Below the pieces are notes generated by a model, which saw nothing but the letters and a program-made list of their open reading frames with translations, was not told the DNA's origin and ran no database searches. A stretch of DNA of 64,000 nt, from contig NZ_MCIF01000002.1 in the NCBI RefSeq assembly GCF_003268475.1, positions 3,642,671 to 3,706,670 of the forward strand. The letters run 5' to 3'. Position 1 is the first letter of the stretch; every line of letters starts with the position of its first letter. Shown here one piece after another: positions 25,168-34,595 of the stretch. This stretch comes from Thermogemmatispora tikiterensis. GTDB lineage: Bacteria > Chloroflexota > Ktedonobacteria > Ktedonobacterales > Ktedonobacteraceae. The position numbers were made by a program, and so were the translations under genes.

Positions 25168-26037
25168 TCAGAGATGGATTTTGTCATTGGCATCAGACGG
25201 CCTGAACTTTGTCCCTGTGTTAATGAACACAATGTTCTGATCGCCGAGGTGGATGATCATGTCAGGCTTGCCGTCACCGTTGACGTCTTTAAACTCCAGG
25301 ATTGGAGGAATCTGGTCGACATTCGAATTGGTGCCATAGAGATAGGGGCCACCGTAGGTGATGGCTTTCGCAGGATCGCCAGCCATCAGTTCAACAACAA
25401 TGATGTGGCCGTGCAGGTTGATGGCGATAAAGTGGCTCGGATGCTGAGGACTGTCGCCTCCGTGACCAACGACGGCGTCAGTCTGATAGGTGCGCGGATA
25501 GCCATAGCGGATGTCATCAAGGCGCTGGGTGCCCCAGGAGATCAGCCAGGAAGTAAGAACCCAGAGGGCTAACATGACGAGCATGCCAACGCCGATAAAG
25601 AGCAGCCAGTGGATACGCCGATTTGCTTCCTTCTCTCTCTCGGGGAGGGGACTTTTGTAAGGGGCTTTCTGTGAGGTCTGCAGAGCTGGCGCTGGTGTAG
25701 CTCGCATGCGCGCCGTGATGGCCGGGCTGGCCGTAGTTGTCACCGGTTGCTGGGCGCTGCGTCGGTAGGTGTAGGGCACCGGCATCTGGCGCGTGGTCGA
25801 CTGCGGGCTTATGGCTCGCTGCGTCCCCGTGAGACGAGGGTCGTTGAGCCGAATGGCACTACTACCGGGCCGCGGTGGTCGTGATGCATCTGGATCGTCT
25901 TCTGCAAAATAATCGAGCGGATCTGGTGGTACATAGCCACCACGGCGTGTCTGCGTTGTAGGGAGGGGCATTTCGTCTCTTCTAAGCCGGACGGATCGCT
26001 TCGTTGTTGTGTATTGCTGCCTCTCTTCTCCAGACAT
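25168..26037 (-). CDS. Single-pass membrane protein with C-terminal VCBS/FG-GAP-like segment
   Basis: Protein of 289 residues. The first 140 residues are Pro/Arg/Thr-rich and cytoplasmic by the positive-inside rule; a single membrane helix lies at about 145-170 (WLLFIGVGMLVMLALWVLTSW). The outside domain contains FIAINLHGHIIVVELMAGD and DVNGDGKPDMIIHLGDQ, the latter an FG-GAP/VCBS-like calcium-binding loop. It is probably a surface-anchored protein, but the partner is unknown. A near-consensus leftward promoter lies about 100 bases upstream, so it is transcribed alone. Confidence 0.65.
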   Translation of the reverse strand: MSGEERQQYTTTKRSVRLRRDEMPLPTTQTRRGGYVPPDPLDYFAEDDPDASRPPRPGSSAIRLNDPRLTGTQRAISPQSTTRQMPVPYTYRRSAQQPVTTTASPAITARMRATPAPALQTSQKAPYKSPLPEREKEANRRIHWLLFIGVGMLVMLALWVLTSWLISWGTQRLDDIRYGYPRTYQTDAVVGHGGDSPQHPSHFIAINLHGHIIVVELMAGDPAKAITYGGPYLYGTNSNVDQIPPILEFKDVNGDGKPDMIIHLGDQNIVFINTGTKFRPSDANDKIHL

Positions 26038-26138
26038 TAGCTCTCCCTTTCTCGATCAGTTTTTCCTGGGCGCTGCGCACAATGTCAATGCACGTTGCTC
26101 GACGAAAGCACCAGACGCACAAATTGCAAGCCCCAATA

Positions 26139-26168
26139 ATTATGTAAGATAACCTGCCAGGTTGTCAA
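26139..26168 (-). promoter_or_regulatory. Sigma-70-type promoter of the membrane protein gene
   Basis: Perfect TTGACA (minus strand, 26168-26163) and CATAAT (26144-26139), spacer 18 bases, inside a locally AT-rich stretch. It points leftward to the gene starting at 26037. Confidence 0.75.
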
Positions 26169-26246
26169 GGATAGATGTATATCAATTTAATGCAGACGTG
26201 TTTTGAAAAGAAAACGGCAGTTTCCTGCTTTTTGATGATATCTGTA

Positions 26247-27734
26247 TCAGCATGAAGAATGGCTCTCTCCAGTAATGGACGAAGAACCCTCACTGTGGGT
26301 ATCAGAGTGAGCCGCGGGCGATGCTGGCTGACTTTGGGTGGAAGAGGTGCGGCGTCGCTCCAGCCAGCGCCTGATGCTGGCCTCGTTGCCCTGCAGTCCA
26401 GGCTCGTAGTAGCGCCTTCCCTGCAGATTCGCTGGCAGGTACTCCTGCAACTGCACAGCTGGTGGTCGGGAAGGGTCGTCGCTTGCCTCCTCAAGCTGGT
26501 GGTAATAATCATGGGCATACTTATAATCTCTGCCGTATCCCAGCTGTTTCATCAGCGTAGTGGGAGCATTGCGGAGAGAGAGGGGTACCGTCTCCTGACG
26601 CTCCTGGTGCACGTCATCGCGCGCTCGCCCGTAGGCCAGGTAGAGGGCGTTGCTTTTCGGAGCGCTGGCCAGGTAGACCACGGCCTCTGCCAGGGCCAGA
26701 TCAGCCTCGGGCAGGCCCACGAACTGGACCGCCTGTTGGGCGGCCACACACAGAGGTAAGGCCAGGGGGTCGGCCAGGCCCACGTCTTCCGTGGCGATCC
26801 GAATCAGGCGGCGGGCAATAAAGAGGGGGTCCTCGCCCGCTTCCAGCATACGCGCCAGCCAGTAGAGGCTGGCATCGGGGTCGGAGCCGCGGATGGCCTT
26901 ATGCAGAGCCGAGATGGTATCGTAGTGTTGATCGCCGCTTTTATCGTAGAGCAAGGTCCGCTGTTGCTGAGCCTCGGCCACCGTTTCCGCGGTGATACGT
27001 CCCTCTCTGACGCCGGCGGCGGCCAGCTCCAAGACATTGAGCGCCGTGCGGGCATCGCCATTGGCGAAACGTGCGATCTGTTGCAAAGCCTCGTCTTCAA
27101 TCTCCAGGTGATAGCGGCCCAGACCCCGCTCCTCATCTTGTAAAGCTCTTCTCAGGAGCTGGATAACGGCCTCCTCGCTGAGCGGATTCAAGGTAAAGAC
27201 GCGGCAGCGCGAGAGCAGAGCGGCGTTTACCTCGAAAGAAGGATTCTCGGTAGTTGCCCCGATCAGGGTCAGCAGGCCCTGCTCAACGTAGGGTAAAATA
27301 GCGTCCTGCTGGGCCTTATTCAAGCGATGAATCTCATCGATAAAGAGAATGGTGCGCTCTCCTCGCAGCTGGCGTAGCCTGCGGGCCTCCTCGGTCACAC
27401 GGCGCAAATCGGCCACCCCGGCGGCAACGGCGCTGAGCGTCACGAAGTGAGCGCGAGTCAGCTGGGCAATCAAACTGGCCAGCGTTGTCTTGCCGCTGCC
27501 GGGTGGTCCCCACAGGATCAGTGAAGGGACGCGATCCTCCTCCAGGCAGCGCCGTAGCAAGCGCCCCTCTCCAAGCAGATGTTCCTGTCCTACAAACTCA
27601 TCAAGTGTTCGGGGGCGCAGGCGGGAAGCCAGCGGCTCTGCAGCTCTGTTTTCGCTGGCAGTGGCATTGGTACGCGGCGGTGCGCCCTTCTGGCTAGATG
27701 CTGGATCTGGAAAGAGCGATGCTTGCTCCATCAT
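26247..27734 (-). CDS. rarA: RarA/MgsA-like replication-associated recombination ATPase
   Basis: AAA+ ATPase of 495 residues in the RarA (MgsA, WRNIP1) family, which works at stalled forks on DNA. After a short N-terminal extension it shows [17 protein letters not shown], Walker [13 protein letters not shown], Walker [16 protein letters not shown], sensor [12 protein letters not shown], and arginine-finger region ALLSRCRVF. The C-terminal half has [24 protein letters not shown] and the typical [12 protein letters not shown] and [12 protein letters not shown]. The start is uncertain: ATG 27734 with AAGG upstream is preferred to ATG 27794. The last 40 residues are Ser/Gln-rich and not conserved in the family. 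Confidence 0.93.
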   Translation of the reverse strand: MMEQASLFPDPASSQKGAPPRTNATASENRAAEPLASRLRPRTLDEFVGQEHLLGEGRLLRRCLEEDRVPSLILWGPPGSGKTTLASLIAQLTRAHFVTLSAVAAGVADLRRVTEEARRLRQLRGERTILFIDEIHRLNKAQQDAILPYVEQGLLTLIGATTENPSFEVNAALLSRCRVFTLNPLSEEAVIQLLRRALQDEERGLGRYHLEIEDEALQQIARFANGDARTALNVLELAAAGVREGRITAETVAEAQQQRTLLYDKSGDQHYDTISALHKAIRGSDPDASLYWLARMLEAGEDPLFIARRLIRIATEDVGLADPLALPLCVAAQQAVQFVGLPEADLALAEAVVYLASAPKSNALYLAYGRARDDVHQERQETVPLSLRNAPTTLMKQLGYGRDYKYAHDYYHQLEEASDDPSRPPAVQLQEYLPANLQGRRYYEPGLQGNEASIRRWLERRRTSSTQSQPASPAAHSDTHSEGSSSITGESHSSC

Positions 27735-27833
27735 AGCGCTTGGCCTTGTCGGCGCTCGCGATGTCCTCCCGAGTGTGATGAGCGGTTTCTCCATTCTACC
27801 ACGCGCGAGGTGCTGGCGTACAGCGCCTGTGTC

Positions 27834-27870
27834 CTGTCTGTCTGTCTGTCTGCCTGCCTGCCTGCCTGCT
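27834..27870. repeat. Tetranucleotide tract (CTGT)n(CTGC)n
   Basis: About nine tandem units: four or more CTGT followed directly by four or five CTGC, located between rarA and the PfkB-family gene. Non-coding in my reading. Such tracts slip during replication, so copy number may vary among relatives. Confidence 0.8.
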
Positions 27871-27927
27871 TATCTGTCGCAGACTTCCTCGAAAGGGACC
27901 TGTTGGCGATTGGGGAGGGGGAGAGGG

Positions 27928-28848
27928 TTAGCCAGCTTCTGGGCCTCGGCGCTGGGCCAGGCGCTTCTCCACCTGGGTAGGGGAGGGGATACCGCGCGTG
28001 CCCACGTCTTCCACCGAGAACGACGCCACGCAATTGGCAAAATCGACTGCGGCAACAGGATCGCCGGAGCGGGCCAGCTGCACCAGGAATGCGGCGGCGA
28101 ACACATCGCCGGCCCCGGTCGGGTCAACTTCGCGCGCGGGATAAGCTGGGAAATGTTGCGCCAGGCCTGCGCGGAAGAGCGTAGCCCCCTCGCGGCCTGC
28201 CGTTGCTACCAGCAGAGGTACCAGTTGGCTCCAGCGGCGTAGAATCGCCTCGGCCTCCGCCCGGCTGCCGTTGGCAAATGGCAGCAGGTCGTCATGGCTC
28301 AAGATGAGAGCATCCAGATGAGGAAGGACCTGCTCGGCGGCCTCCCAGGGTGTGGGCCAGACCCTGCCATCGCTATCCCAGCGCCGCAGCCAGCCCTGAG
28401 GGGTTGCGGCCAGAATGCGCCCCTCGCCGCGCGGGAAAAGAGCAACTATCTCAGGGGTCAGCTCTTGGGCCAGGGGGGCCAGGAGCACGATCGGAGCTGC
28501 ACGCCAGGGGTGAGGGACATCCTCGATCTCCAGAGGCTCACTGCGTGCGCGTAAATACTGGATACGGAAGCCATCCTGATAACGATTCTCAAAGGTTGTC
28601 GTCGTAGCTGCCATACGAGCGGCCAGACCAATACCGGGTAGCAGCGAAGGCAGCTGCTGGCAGATGTCTGGGGAGGCACAGGTCACAAGCGCTGCGGGCA
28701 GGCCGAGGCGCTCAACGGTTAACGTGGCGAAGGTCACTGTCCCGCCGAGAGCGAAGGAGCCATCAGGAAGCACATCGCGAGTAATATGACCGATACTCAG
28801 GAAGGCCGGTGGCTCAGCGCGAGCAGGCTGAAGGACGGTCGCAGGCAT
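27928..28848 (-). CDS. PfkB/ribokinase-family carbohydrate kinase
   Basis: Kinase of 306 residues. The N-terminal substrate region has FLSIGHITRDVLPDGSFALGGTVTFA; the C-terminal ATP/catalytic motif is EVDPTGAGDVFAAAFLVQ, in which the Asp of GAGD is the general base of the family. The start is ATG 28848 with GGAGGTG 8 bases upstream. The opening substrate-binding GG motif (GGTVTFAT) is intact. Sugar, nucleoside or other substrate cannot be told; it stands between rarA and the jag-yidC block without a metabolic neighbour. Confidence 0.85.
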   Translation of the reverse strand: MPATVLQPARAEPPAFLSIGHITRDVLPDGSFALGGTVTFATLTVERLGLPAALVTCASPDICQQLPSLLPGIGLAARMAATTTTFENRYQDGFRIQYLRARSEPLEIEDVPHPWRAAPIVLLAPLAQELTPEIVALFPRGEGRILAATPQGWLRRWDSDGRVWPTPWEAAEQVLPHLDALILSHDDLLPFANGSRAEAEAILRRWSQLVPLLVATAGREGATLFRAGLAQHFPAYPAREVDPTGAGDVFAAAFLVQLARSGDPVAAVDFANCVASFSVEDVGTRGIPSPTQVEKRLAQRRGPEAG

Positions 28849-29071
28849 AAAAAGAACACCTCCCCTCTGGCGTGCGCAGCGCTGCACAGCGCAGTTTGAT
28901 CACCTGTATCTGCCCGCCTGCACCTGGGACAAGCTATGCTTCTCCTGGCCGCTGTCCCTCATGACGAAGACGAGAGCAAGCGAGCGGCATAGTGGCGAGC
29001 CAGCAATCCCTTCTGATGGGAGAGAGAACCGGGCCAGTCAACCAGGCTGGCCAGTCGAGGACGGGCTTGGC

Positions 29072-30085
29072 TTAAGAGCGTCCGGGACGCTTCAGAGAGA
29101 TCACCACGCGGCGCGCATCTCCCTCACCAATGCTCTCCGTACTGATATCCTGGCTGTCGGCCAGAGCCAGGTGCACGATTCGCCGCTCATGGGGAGGCAT
29201 GGCCTCCAGGGCAATCGAACGGCGATAATTGCGCACTTGTTGCGCCACTCGCAGCGCCAGCGAGCGCAGATTCTCCTCGCGGCGCTGGCGATAGTTCTCC
29301 GCATCAACGATGATGCGCATGCGGCGTTTCGTGCGGTGACTGACGATGAGGTTCACCAGCAGCTGGAGGGCAGAGAGCGTTTCGCCGCGGCGGCCAATCA
29401 GCAGGCCCAGATTTTCATGAATGCCCTGGATATTGAGGGTGAGCGGATCGGTCGAGCGCACCTGGACCGAGGCGCGGATATTCATATAGCGTAAGATCTG
29501 CTGGAGCACATCGACAGTCAGCTCGATGTCCTCGCGTGTAGGCTGCACTGGCTCCTGGATGGTGGGTGAGCCAGTGGAGGTCTCGGCGGAAGAGGGAGCA
29601 ACAGGGGCCGAGGAGGATGTTACACCAGCGGAGGCTGAGCTAACGGCGGGGGGAGCCGTAGAGGTGATCTGCTCACCAGGCAGCTGCTGAGGGCGAGCCG
29701 TAGGCTGCACTTCTGGGGAGAACGGCAGAGGCTCCTCGCCATACTGCTCCTCCTCATCCTCGTTCTCATCCTCTGAGAAATCTACAAACTCTTCCTGACT
29801 GTCGTAGGCTCCATGAGAGGCGCTTGTGAAGAAATCCTCCTCATCCTCTTCCCCCGCCTCGACCTGGCTTAGAATGGCATCAGCCATCTCAGGGGTAATC
29901 ACCGCGCCGCGGCTGGGGCGAACCGTCACCCGGACTCGTGCCTCGCGGCTGCCAAGCCCAAAGGCGCCGCGTGCAGGTTCTTGCAGGACCGTCACCTCGA
30001 CCTCATCTCGGCGCCTGCCCAAACGGAGCAGGGCCTGCTGGACAGCTTCTTCAACGCTTTTACCACTGGCCTCAATGCTTTCCAC
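29072..30085 (-). CDS. jag: Jag/KhpB-like RNA-binding protein
   Basis: Protein of 337 residues with the order Jag_N (1-55, ending GAFGLGSREARVRV), a long acidic and Ser/Pro/Ala-rich linker (about 75-185), a KH domain with GRRGETLSALQLL, and an R3H domain ending in ERRIVHLALADSQDISTESIGEGDARRVVISLK. It binds RNA in the cytoplasm and in other bacteria partners KhpA in regulating cell division. Start is GTG 30085 (GGGAGG upstream). It follows yidC in the usual order, but 329 bases separate them. The linker is much longer than in Firmicutes. Confidence 0.92.
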   Translation of the reverse strand: MESIEASGKSVEEAVQQALLRLGRRRDEVEVTVLQEPARGAFGLGSREARVRVTVRPSRGAVITPEMADAILSQVEAGEEDEEDFFTSASHGAYDSQEEFVDFSEDENEDEEEQYGEEPLPFSPEVQPTARPQQLPGEQITSTAPPAVSSASAGVTSSSAPVAPSSAETSTGSPTIQEPVQPTREDIELTVDVLQQILRYMNIRASVQVRSTDPLTLNIQGIHENLGLLIGRRGETLSALQLLVNLIVSHRTKRRMRIIVDAENYRQRREENLRSLALRVAQQVRNYRRSIALEAMPPHERRIVHLALADSQDISTESIGEGDARRVVISLKRPGRS

Positions 30086-30414
30086 TGCTTACTTGCCTCC
30101 CTTGAAGGTATCACACAATGCCGGGCAGAACGAGAAGCGAAAGCGAGAGCGCAAGAAAATCGGTCAGTTGGTTGCCAGCCGGGGCAGTGGTTTAACCTGG
30201 ATAGGGCAGACCAACCGAACCAAACCGAACTGGACCTTGGCGGTTATCGTATGGCAGCGGCCAACCTCTGCAGGCAGGCAGGCTGGCTTACAAGGCCTGC
30301 TCATTAGCTCTGCTACTAATTTGCCGGGGTAGGCCGGTGCGGCCCAATTCATAAACAACATCTATCCATCCAGTCCGCCCCGGCTCAAGACGACCTGACC
30401 GATGCCAGCTCCTC
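30086..30414. other. Spacer between yidC and jag
   Basis: No gene. Contains a cluster of related AACCGAACC / AAACCGAACT words at about 30205-30232, a short imperfect tandem repeat of unknown meaning. The leftward jag gene may have its own promoter here, but none is clear. Confidence 0.35.
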
Positions 30415-31422
30415 CTAGCTGGGAGTAGCATTCCTCCTTCGTACAACGCCGCGTCGACGGGCCGAAGCGCTGCGCAGGTGGCGGCGTGATGCGCTCGTGC
30501 CATTGCGCCAGGCGCGTTCCTCTGAGAAGGCTGGTCGCGCCTCCTGTGACTCAATTGTCTCTTCAAGAACACGGGTCTGGGTCAGTTGCTCACGCTGCTT
30601 CTCTTCCTCTTTGCGGGAGGGAGAGAAAGGGCTGGCTGGACCTGTGACCAGGTAGTACTGGGCCGCCATGATAATGGAGCCGACGGCCCAGTAGAGGGCC
30701 AGACCGGCGGGAAAACTCCAGGCGAAGAAGAGAGTGATCAGCGGCATCATCCAGGTCATGATCTTCATCGTCTGCTGCTGGGCGGCCAGAGCATCAGGGG
30801 TATTGGTGCCGGAGGAAGCCGTTGCAGAGAGAGCGCGATTGTTACGGGACTGAGTCAGATAGAGTTGGACAAAGGTGGCCAAAGCGGCCAGGATCGGCAG
30901 AATGTGGGTCGGGTCAGGTAGGGCCAGCGACAGGTGCCAGGATGGGTTAATGAAGGTGAACCAATCGAGGTTGACGTTGGGGAAATGGCTAAACTTTGGC
31001 AAGAAGGGATAGATAAAGCCATTGAGCCGCTCCAACCCCTGATTCCCCTTCACCGAAGCATCGTCAATGACCGCCCGGAAGGCAAAGTACAGCCCGTAGA
31101 GCACTGGCAGCTGCAGGAGCAACGGCAGGCAGCCCGAGTAGGGATTGATATTGTAGCGTTTGTATAGCTCCTGCGTGGCCTCTAGCTGGGCGCGCGGATC
31201 GTCGCGGAAACGCTCGCGGATGCGGCTGATCTCTGGCTGCAGCTCCTGCATCGCCTTAGCCGACTTCAGCTGCTGCAGCGTCAGCGGGAAGAGAATCAGG
31301 CGGATGATGAGCGTCAAAACGATGATCGACAGGCCGAAATCGCCAAAGAGGTGGTACAGCAGCATCAAAACGTTGAAGATGGGCTGCGTAAAGACGACAT
31401 TGATAAAATCACTGATCCCCAC
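30415..31422 (-). CDS. yidC: Membrane protein insertase YidC/Oxa1
   Basis: Insertase of 335 residues without the large periplasmic domain of proteobacterial YidC, as expected for this lineage. The conserved hydrophilic-groove arginine lies in the helix VLTLIIRLILFPLT; the following cytoplasmic hairpin runs LQPEISRIRERFRDD; the conserved YSGCLPLLLQLPVLYGLYFAFR follows (given here split). Further helices lie at about 220-260. The tail after 275 is basic, suited to ribosome contact. GTG start at 31422 with AGGAG 7 bases upstream. It inserts membrane proteins with or without SecYEG. Confidence 0.93.
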   Translation of the reverse strand: MGISDFINVVFTQPIFNVLMLLYHLFGDFGLSIIVLTLIIRLILFPLTLQQLKSAKAMQELQPEISRIRERFRDDPRAQLEATQELYKRYNINPYSGCLPLLLQLPVLYGLYFAFRAVIDDASVKGNQGLERLNGFIYPFLPKFSHFPNVNLDWFTFINPSWHLSLALPDPTHILPILAALATFVQLYLTQSRNNRALSATASSGTNTPDALAAQQQTMKIMTWMMPLITLFFAWSFPAGLALYWAVGSIIMAAQYYLVTGPASPFSPSRKEEEKQREQLTQTRVLEETIESQEARPAFSEERAWRNGTSASRRHLRSASARRRGVVRRRNATPS

Positions 31423-31451
31423 GGGATTTCTCCTGCCTTCCTCGATCTTGC

Positions 31452-31679
31452 CTACTGGCCCAGGCGCTCAGGAACTGGGTCATAGAGATCTCCATGATAG
31501 AACGGGTGACAGCGTGCCAGGCGTTTCACCGTCAGCCAGCCCCCACGAATCAGCCCGAAGCGCTGGATTGCCTCGTACCCGTACTGTGAGCATGAAGGAA
31601 CGAAGCGACACGAGGGGGGTAGAATGACGGAAAAGGTGCGCTGGTAGACACGAATCAGAAACATTGCAACGTACTTCAC
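31452..31679 (-). CDS. yidD: Membrane protein insertion efficiency factor YidD
   Basis: Protein of 75 residues with the complete YidD pattern: [29 protein letters not shown] and [16 protein letters not shown], including the three conserved cysteines. Starts at GTG 31679, two bases after the rnpA stop; the short spacing and order rnpA-yidD-yidC show one operon. It helps YidC-dependent insertion at the inner face of the membrane. Confidence 0.95.
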   Translation of the reverse strand: MKYVAMFLIRVYQRTFSVILPPSCRFVPSCSQYGYEAIQRFGLIRGGWLTVKRLARCHPFYHGDLYDPVPERLGQ

Positions 31680-31681
31680 GG

Positions 31682-32077
31682 CTATCGACCTTTATGGACA
31701 CTCCCTGCCGGGCGCTGCCGCCCAGACGCCTCATTGGCCAGCAGCAATCGCGCTCGGCGTAACAAAACCTGCAGCTCGGCCTTCAACGTCTGTAGATCAG
31801 CCTCAAGCGCTTCGCGCCTGGGAATCAGCACAAGGTCCACGCTGCGCAGCCGGGGCAGACAAGGCCGAATGGCCTCGCTGAGCAAGCGTTTGAGACGATT
31901 GCGCTGCGTGGCCAGCTTGAAAATGCGCCGGCTTACTACAAAGCCGACACGAACCTGATCGCTCTCCGTCGGTGCCCAGGCGAGGACCAACAACCTGGAG
32001 GCAACACTCCTTCCCTGCTGCCTGATCCGCTGGAAATCGCGGCTTCTGCGCAGGCGCAGTTCGCGTCTTAATGCCAC
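31682..32077 (-). CDS. rnpA: Ribonuclease P protein component
   Basis: Basic protein of 131 residues. The RnpA signature is [29 protein letters not shown] (given here as RVGFVVSRR ... QRNRLKRLL), with the expected arginine-rich RNR motif. It binds RNase P RNA and the 5' leader of precursor tRNAs. GTG start at 32077. Located between rpmH and yidD as in most bacteria. Confidence 0.93.
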   Translation of the reverse strand: MALRRELRLRRSRDFQRIRQQGRSVASRLLVLAWAPTESDQVRVGFVVSRRIFKLATQRNRLKRLLSEAIRPCLPRLRSVDLVLIPRREALEADLQTLKAELQVLLRRARLLLANEASGRQRPAGSVHKGR

Positions 32078-32216
32078 CGTCTTGATAACTTCTGATCTAT
32101 CATCTTCACCAACAGGTGAGAGAGAGCGCCTTAAGAGACACCCCAGGAAGGGAGCTGCCGCAGGCGGCGAGTCGACGCCGTCGGGCCAGGTGAGTATGGC
32201 CCGCCTGCGGGGGGCG

Positions 32217-32351
32217 CTAGACTGTCAAGCGCCAGCGGCCCTTCAGGCGGCGGGCCTTGAGCACTCGCCGACCGGCGCGCGTCGCCATGCGTTTCAAAAA
32301 GCCGTGTTCCCTCTTGCGGGGGATACGCTTCGGTTGCCAGGTGCGTTTCAT
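32217..32351 (-). CDS. rpmH: 50S ribosomal protein L34
   Basis: A 44-residue, very basic protein read leftward from ATG 32351 to TAG 32219-32217. It begins [18 protein letters not shown] and continues [17 protein letters not shown], the L34 pattern. GGAGGAG lies 10-16 bases upstream, and a near-perfect promoter is 39 bases from the start codon. It heads the rpmH-rnpA-yidD-yidC-jag block; dnaA, its usual divergent neighbour near the replication origin, is not adjacent. Confidence 0.97.
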   Translation of the reverse strand: MKRTWQPKRIPRKREHGFLKRMATRAGRRVLKARRLKGRWRLTV

Positions 32352-32389
32352 AAACCCCTCGTTCTCCTCCACTAAAGGATGTCTTGTAG

Positions 32390-32419
32390 ATTATAGCGGG
32401 TAGCGATCCTGGCTGTCAA
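32390..32419 (-). promoter_or_regulatory. Near-consensus promoter of rpmH operon
   Basis: Perfect TTGACA (minus strand, 32419-32414) and perfect TATAAT (32395-32390), spacer 18 bases, pointing leftward to rpmH. The best sigma-70 match in the window, as suits a ribosomal protein operon. Confidence 0.88.
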
Positions 32420-32499
32420 TGACGGGGGGAGGCATAGCTGGCTGCGCTCCGCTGGCAGCAGCTGCCTCCCCGCTTGAGCTCTTCTCCCCTACCTCTGGC

Positions 32500-33168
32500 T
32501 TACGAGGTTTTAAAACGCAACAGCACACGACCCAGCTTGATCTCGTCGTTATCGTGCAGCGGCGTTGGCGTCTTGGGGGCCAGGCGCTGCCGATTGAGGA
32601 AGGTGTAATTGGTGCTGTTCTCATCCTCGATCATGTACTGACCGTTCTGGATAAAGATACGCGCATGCATGCGCGAGACACCGCCCTCTTCGCCTCCGTG
32701 GGGAGTGAGGTCGATGTCGGGAAAGATGTTGCTGACCGCATCTTCACGGCCAATCAGGATGTTATCCTTCCCACTGATGTCGAACTCCTGGTTATCCGCC
32801 TCGACGATCAGTCGGGCGTGGAGGGCGGAACCTGCCGCCGCAGGGGCAGGGGCGGATGTTGCTGGTGCTGGGGAGGCCACAGGAGCGGCTGGCGCCACAC
32901 TGGGGGCGCTCACCGCCGCTGGTGCTCCCAGCAGGCTCACGCCGCAATTCGAACAGAAAGCCTCGCCCTGGGGATTCTGCGCGCCACATGAGGGGCAGGT
33001 TTGCATGCCTGGCTGCGCGGCTCCACTGGGAGCAACGGGCACTGCCGGGGCTGAAGCCGCTGGAGACGCTGGTGCCGCTGGTGCTGCCGCGCTCAACGGC
33101 TCGCCACATTCGTCGCAAAATGCCGAACCATCCGGGTTCTCATGACCCAGTGAACAATAAACTGGCAT
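32500..33168 (-). CDS. FHA-domain protein with two N-terminal zinc ribbons
   Basis: Protein of 222 residues. Two CxxC...CxxC-type ribbons come first: YCSLGHENPDGSAFCDECG and CPSCGAQNPQGEAFCSNCG. An Ala/Pro-rich linker follows (to about 125), then a forkhead-associated domain with ILIGREDAVSN, DIDLTPHGGEEGGVSRMHARI and DENSTNYTFLN, which binds phosphothreonine peptides. The start is ATG 33168 with GAGGAGGAG upstream. It is the last gene of a leftward block containing a Ser/Thr kinase and two PP2C phosphatases, so it is likely a reader of that kinase's products. Confidence 0.9.
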   Translation of the reverse strand: MPVYCSLGHENPDGSAFCDECGEPLSAAAPAAPASPAASAPAVPVAPSGAAQPGMQTCPSCGAQNPQGEAFCSNCGVSLLGAPAAVSAPSVAPAAPVASPAPATSAPAPAAAGSALHARLIVEADNQEFDISGKDNILIGREDAVSNIFPDIDLTPHGGEEGGVSRMHARIFIQNGQYMIEDENSTNYTFLNRQRLAPKTPTPLHDNDEIKLGRVLLRFKTS

Positions 33169-33307
33169 AATTCTACTCTCCTCCTCTAATCCGGTGTTAC
33201 CCCTGAAGCACGCCTTCTCGCTTCTGCGCGCGTCGGTGGCGCAGGCGACCGACACCTTCAGTGAATCCTCCCGTGCTGTTCTGCTCTTTCTGCTCTGTTG
33301 CGCACTG

Positions 33308-34546
33308 TCAGGGCAGGATGTCGTCCAGGCGTTGTGTCAGCTTCCTCGTCTTGTTACCAATCGATTTGACTTGCTCTTGAGAGATCTGCTGCCCTTTGCT
33401 AATCTGCTCAAGCGCCGCTTGTGTCTCTTCATCAAGGATACGCGTCACATTGGGGGCCAGGCGGGTTGTTACCTTGCCTGTGCGCTTATACTCATCAAGG
33501 ATGCGTGTCACGAGGCGCTGGGCGTTAGCCTTCTCAGCGAAATTCATGACTCGCGCGTTCACCTGAGCTGCCTGGTTGGGATCGGTGGTGAATGTGACTT
33601 TAATATCTTCGCGGATGCGCTCGCCCACTAGATTGGCGATGGGCACATCGTAGGACAGCTCGGCCTGAGCGATGCGGAAGAGGCCCGCCGGACGTGGATC
33701 GATGAGCAGTTCGACCAGCACGGCCTGGGGCGTCTCCTTCTCCAGGTCGCCCAGGGGAATCACCACCTGACGGTCCGAGAGGACGGACTGCCCGAGATCG
33801 CTGATGATGGGCAAGACTTTGACGGCCTTTTTCGGAGTGACGCCTGTTGGCAGGCGCAGGGTAAGGACGGCGTTGCGCACGGCCACAGCGACGGCGCTCT
33901 GAACCTGCTGCTGGAAGATGCTCATGGCGTCGGCGGGATTCCTGATGAATTCCGCCGGCATCCCCCCACTGAGCTGGCCAATGTCATCTAGCAGATTCTC
34001 ATCCCAGTCCTGTCCAATGCCCAGCGGATAGATGGCGATTCCCGCAGCTGCTGCTTCGCGGGCAAGCTGGCGACAGCGATCTGAATCGCCGTAGGTGACC
34101 CCATCCGTCAGCAGTATCATGCGATTGACGGTATTAGGAAAGCTGTAGCGTCGCAGTTCGTTGAGGCCCTGGATCATGCCCAGTGACATGGTGGTACCGC
34201 CTCCGTCGCGAATGCGGTCGATGGCCGCCTTCATGCCTACCTTGTCCTGCGCGGGCATGGAGGGGATAATCACCTGGGCCGTGTCGTCGAAGACGATGAC
34301 TGAAACGTAGTCGGTCGGCTCCAGGTGGTCAATGACCATCTTGACCGCCTCTTTGACGTTATGCAGCTTGGCTCCTTTCATGGAGCCGGAGTGATCCAGA
34401 ACCAGGGCAAAATTCAGGGGCAGACGGACCTGGGCCATCATCTCGGTGGGCTTGGCCTCCAACAGGACATAGGCGAGCTGGCTCCCACCGGTGACCGGCA
34501 TATAGTCCTTCCCCAGCTGATACGCCAGCACTACCTCACCAGGCAT
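33308..34546 (-). CDS. VWA-domain protein (von Willebrand factor type A)
   Basis: Soluble protein of 412 residues with no signal peptide. The VWA domain has an intact metal-ion-dependent adhesion site: DHSGSMKG (Asp51, Ser53, Ser55), a later Thr in GGGTTMSLG and Asp in ILLTDGVTYGD. The second half is a beta-rich region (about 215-320) followed by a helical tail with repeated TRILDEYKRTGKVTTRL / TRILDEETQAALEQI segments. GGAG lies 10 bases before ATG 34546. In the leftward signalling block it stands between PP2C and FHA genes, an arrangement reminiscent of VWA-PP2C-kinase (TerY-P type) triads. Its bound partner is unknown. Confidence 0.88.
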   Translation of the reverse strand: MPGEVVLAYQLGKDYMPVTGGSQLAYVLLEAKPTEMMAQVRLPLNFALVLDHSGSMKGAKLHNVKEAVKMVIDHLEPTDYVSVIVFDDTAQVIIPSMPAQDKVGMKAAIDRIRDGGGTTMSLGMIQGLNELRRYSFPNTVNRMILLTDGVTYGDSDRCRQLAREAAAAGIAIYPLGIGQDWDENLLDDIGQLSGGMPAEFIRNPADAMSIFQQQVQSAVAVAVRNAVLTLRLPTGVTPKKAVKVLPIISDLGQSVLSDRQVVIPLGDLEKETPQAVLVELLIDPRPAGLFRIAQAELSYDVPIANLVGERIREDIKVTFTTDPNQAAQVNARVMNFAEKANAQRLVTRILDEYKRTGKVTTRLAPNVTRILDEETQAALEQISKGQQISQEQVKSIGNKTRKLTQRLDDILP

Positions 34547-34595
34547 AGTCTATCAGCTCCTTTCATTGGTGGCAGCCTTCAGTATATCATAGTGT

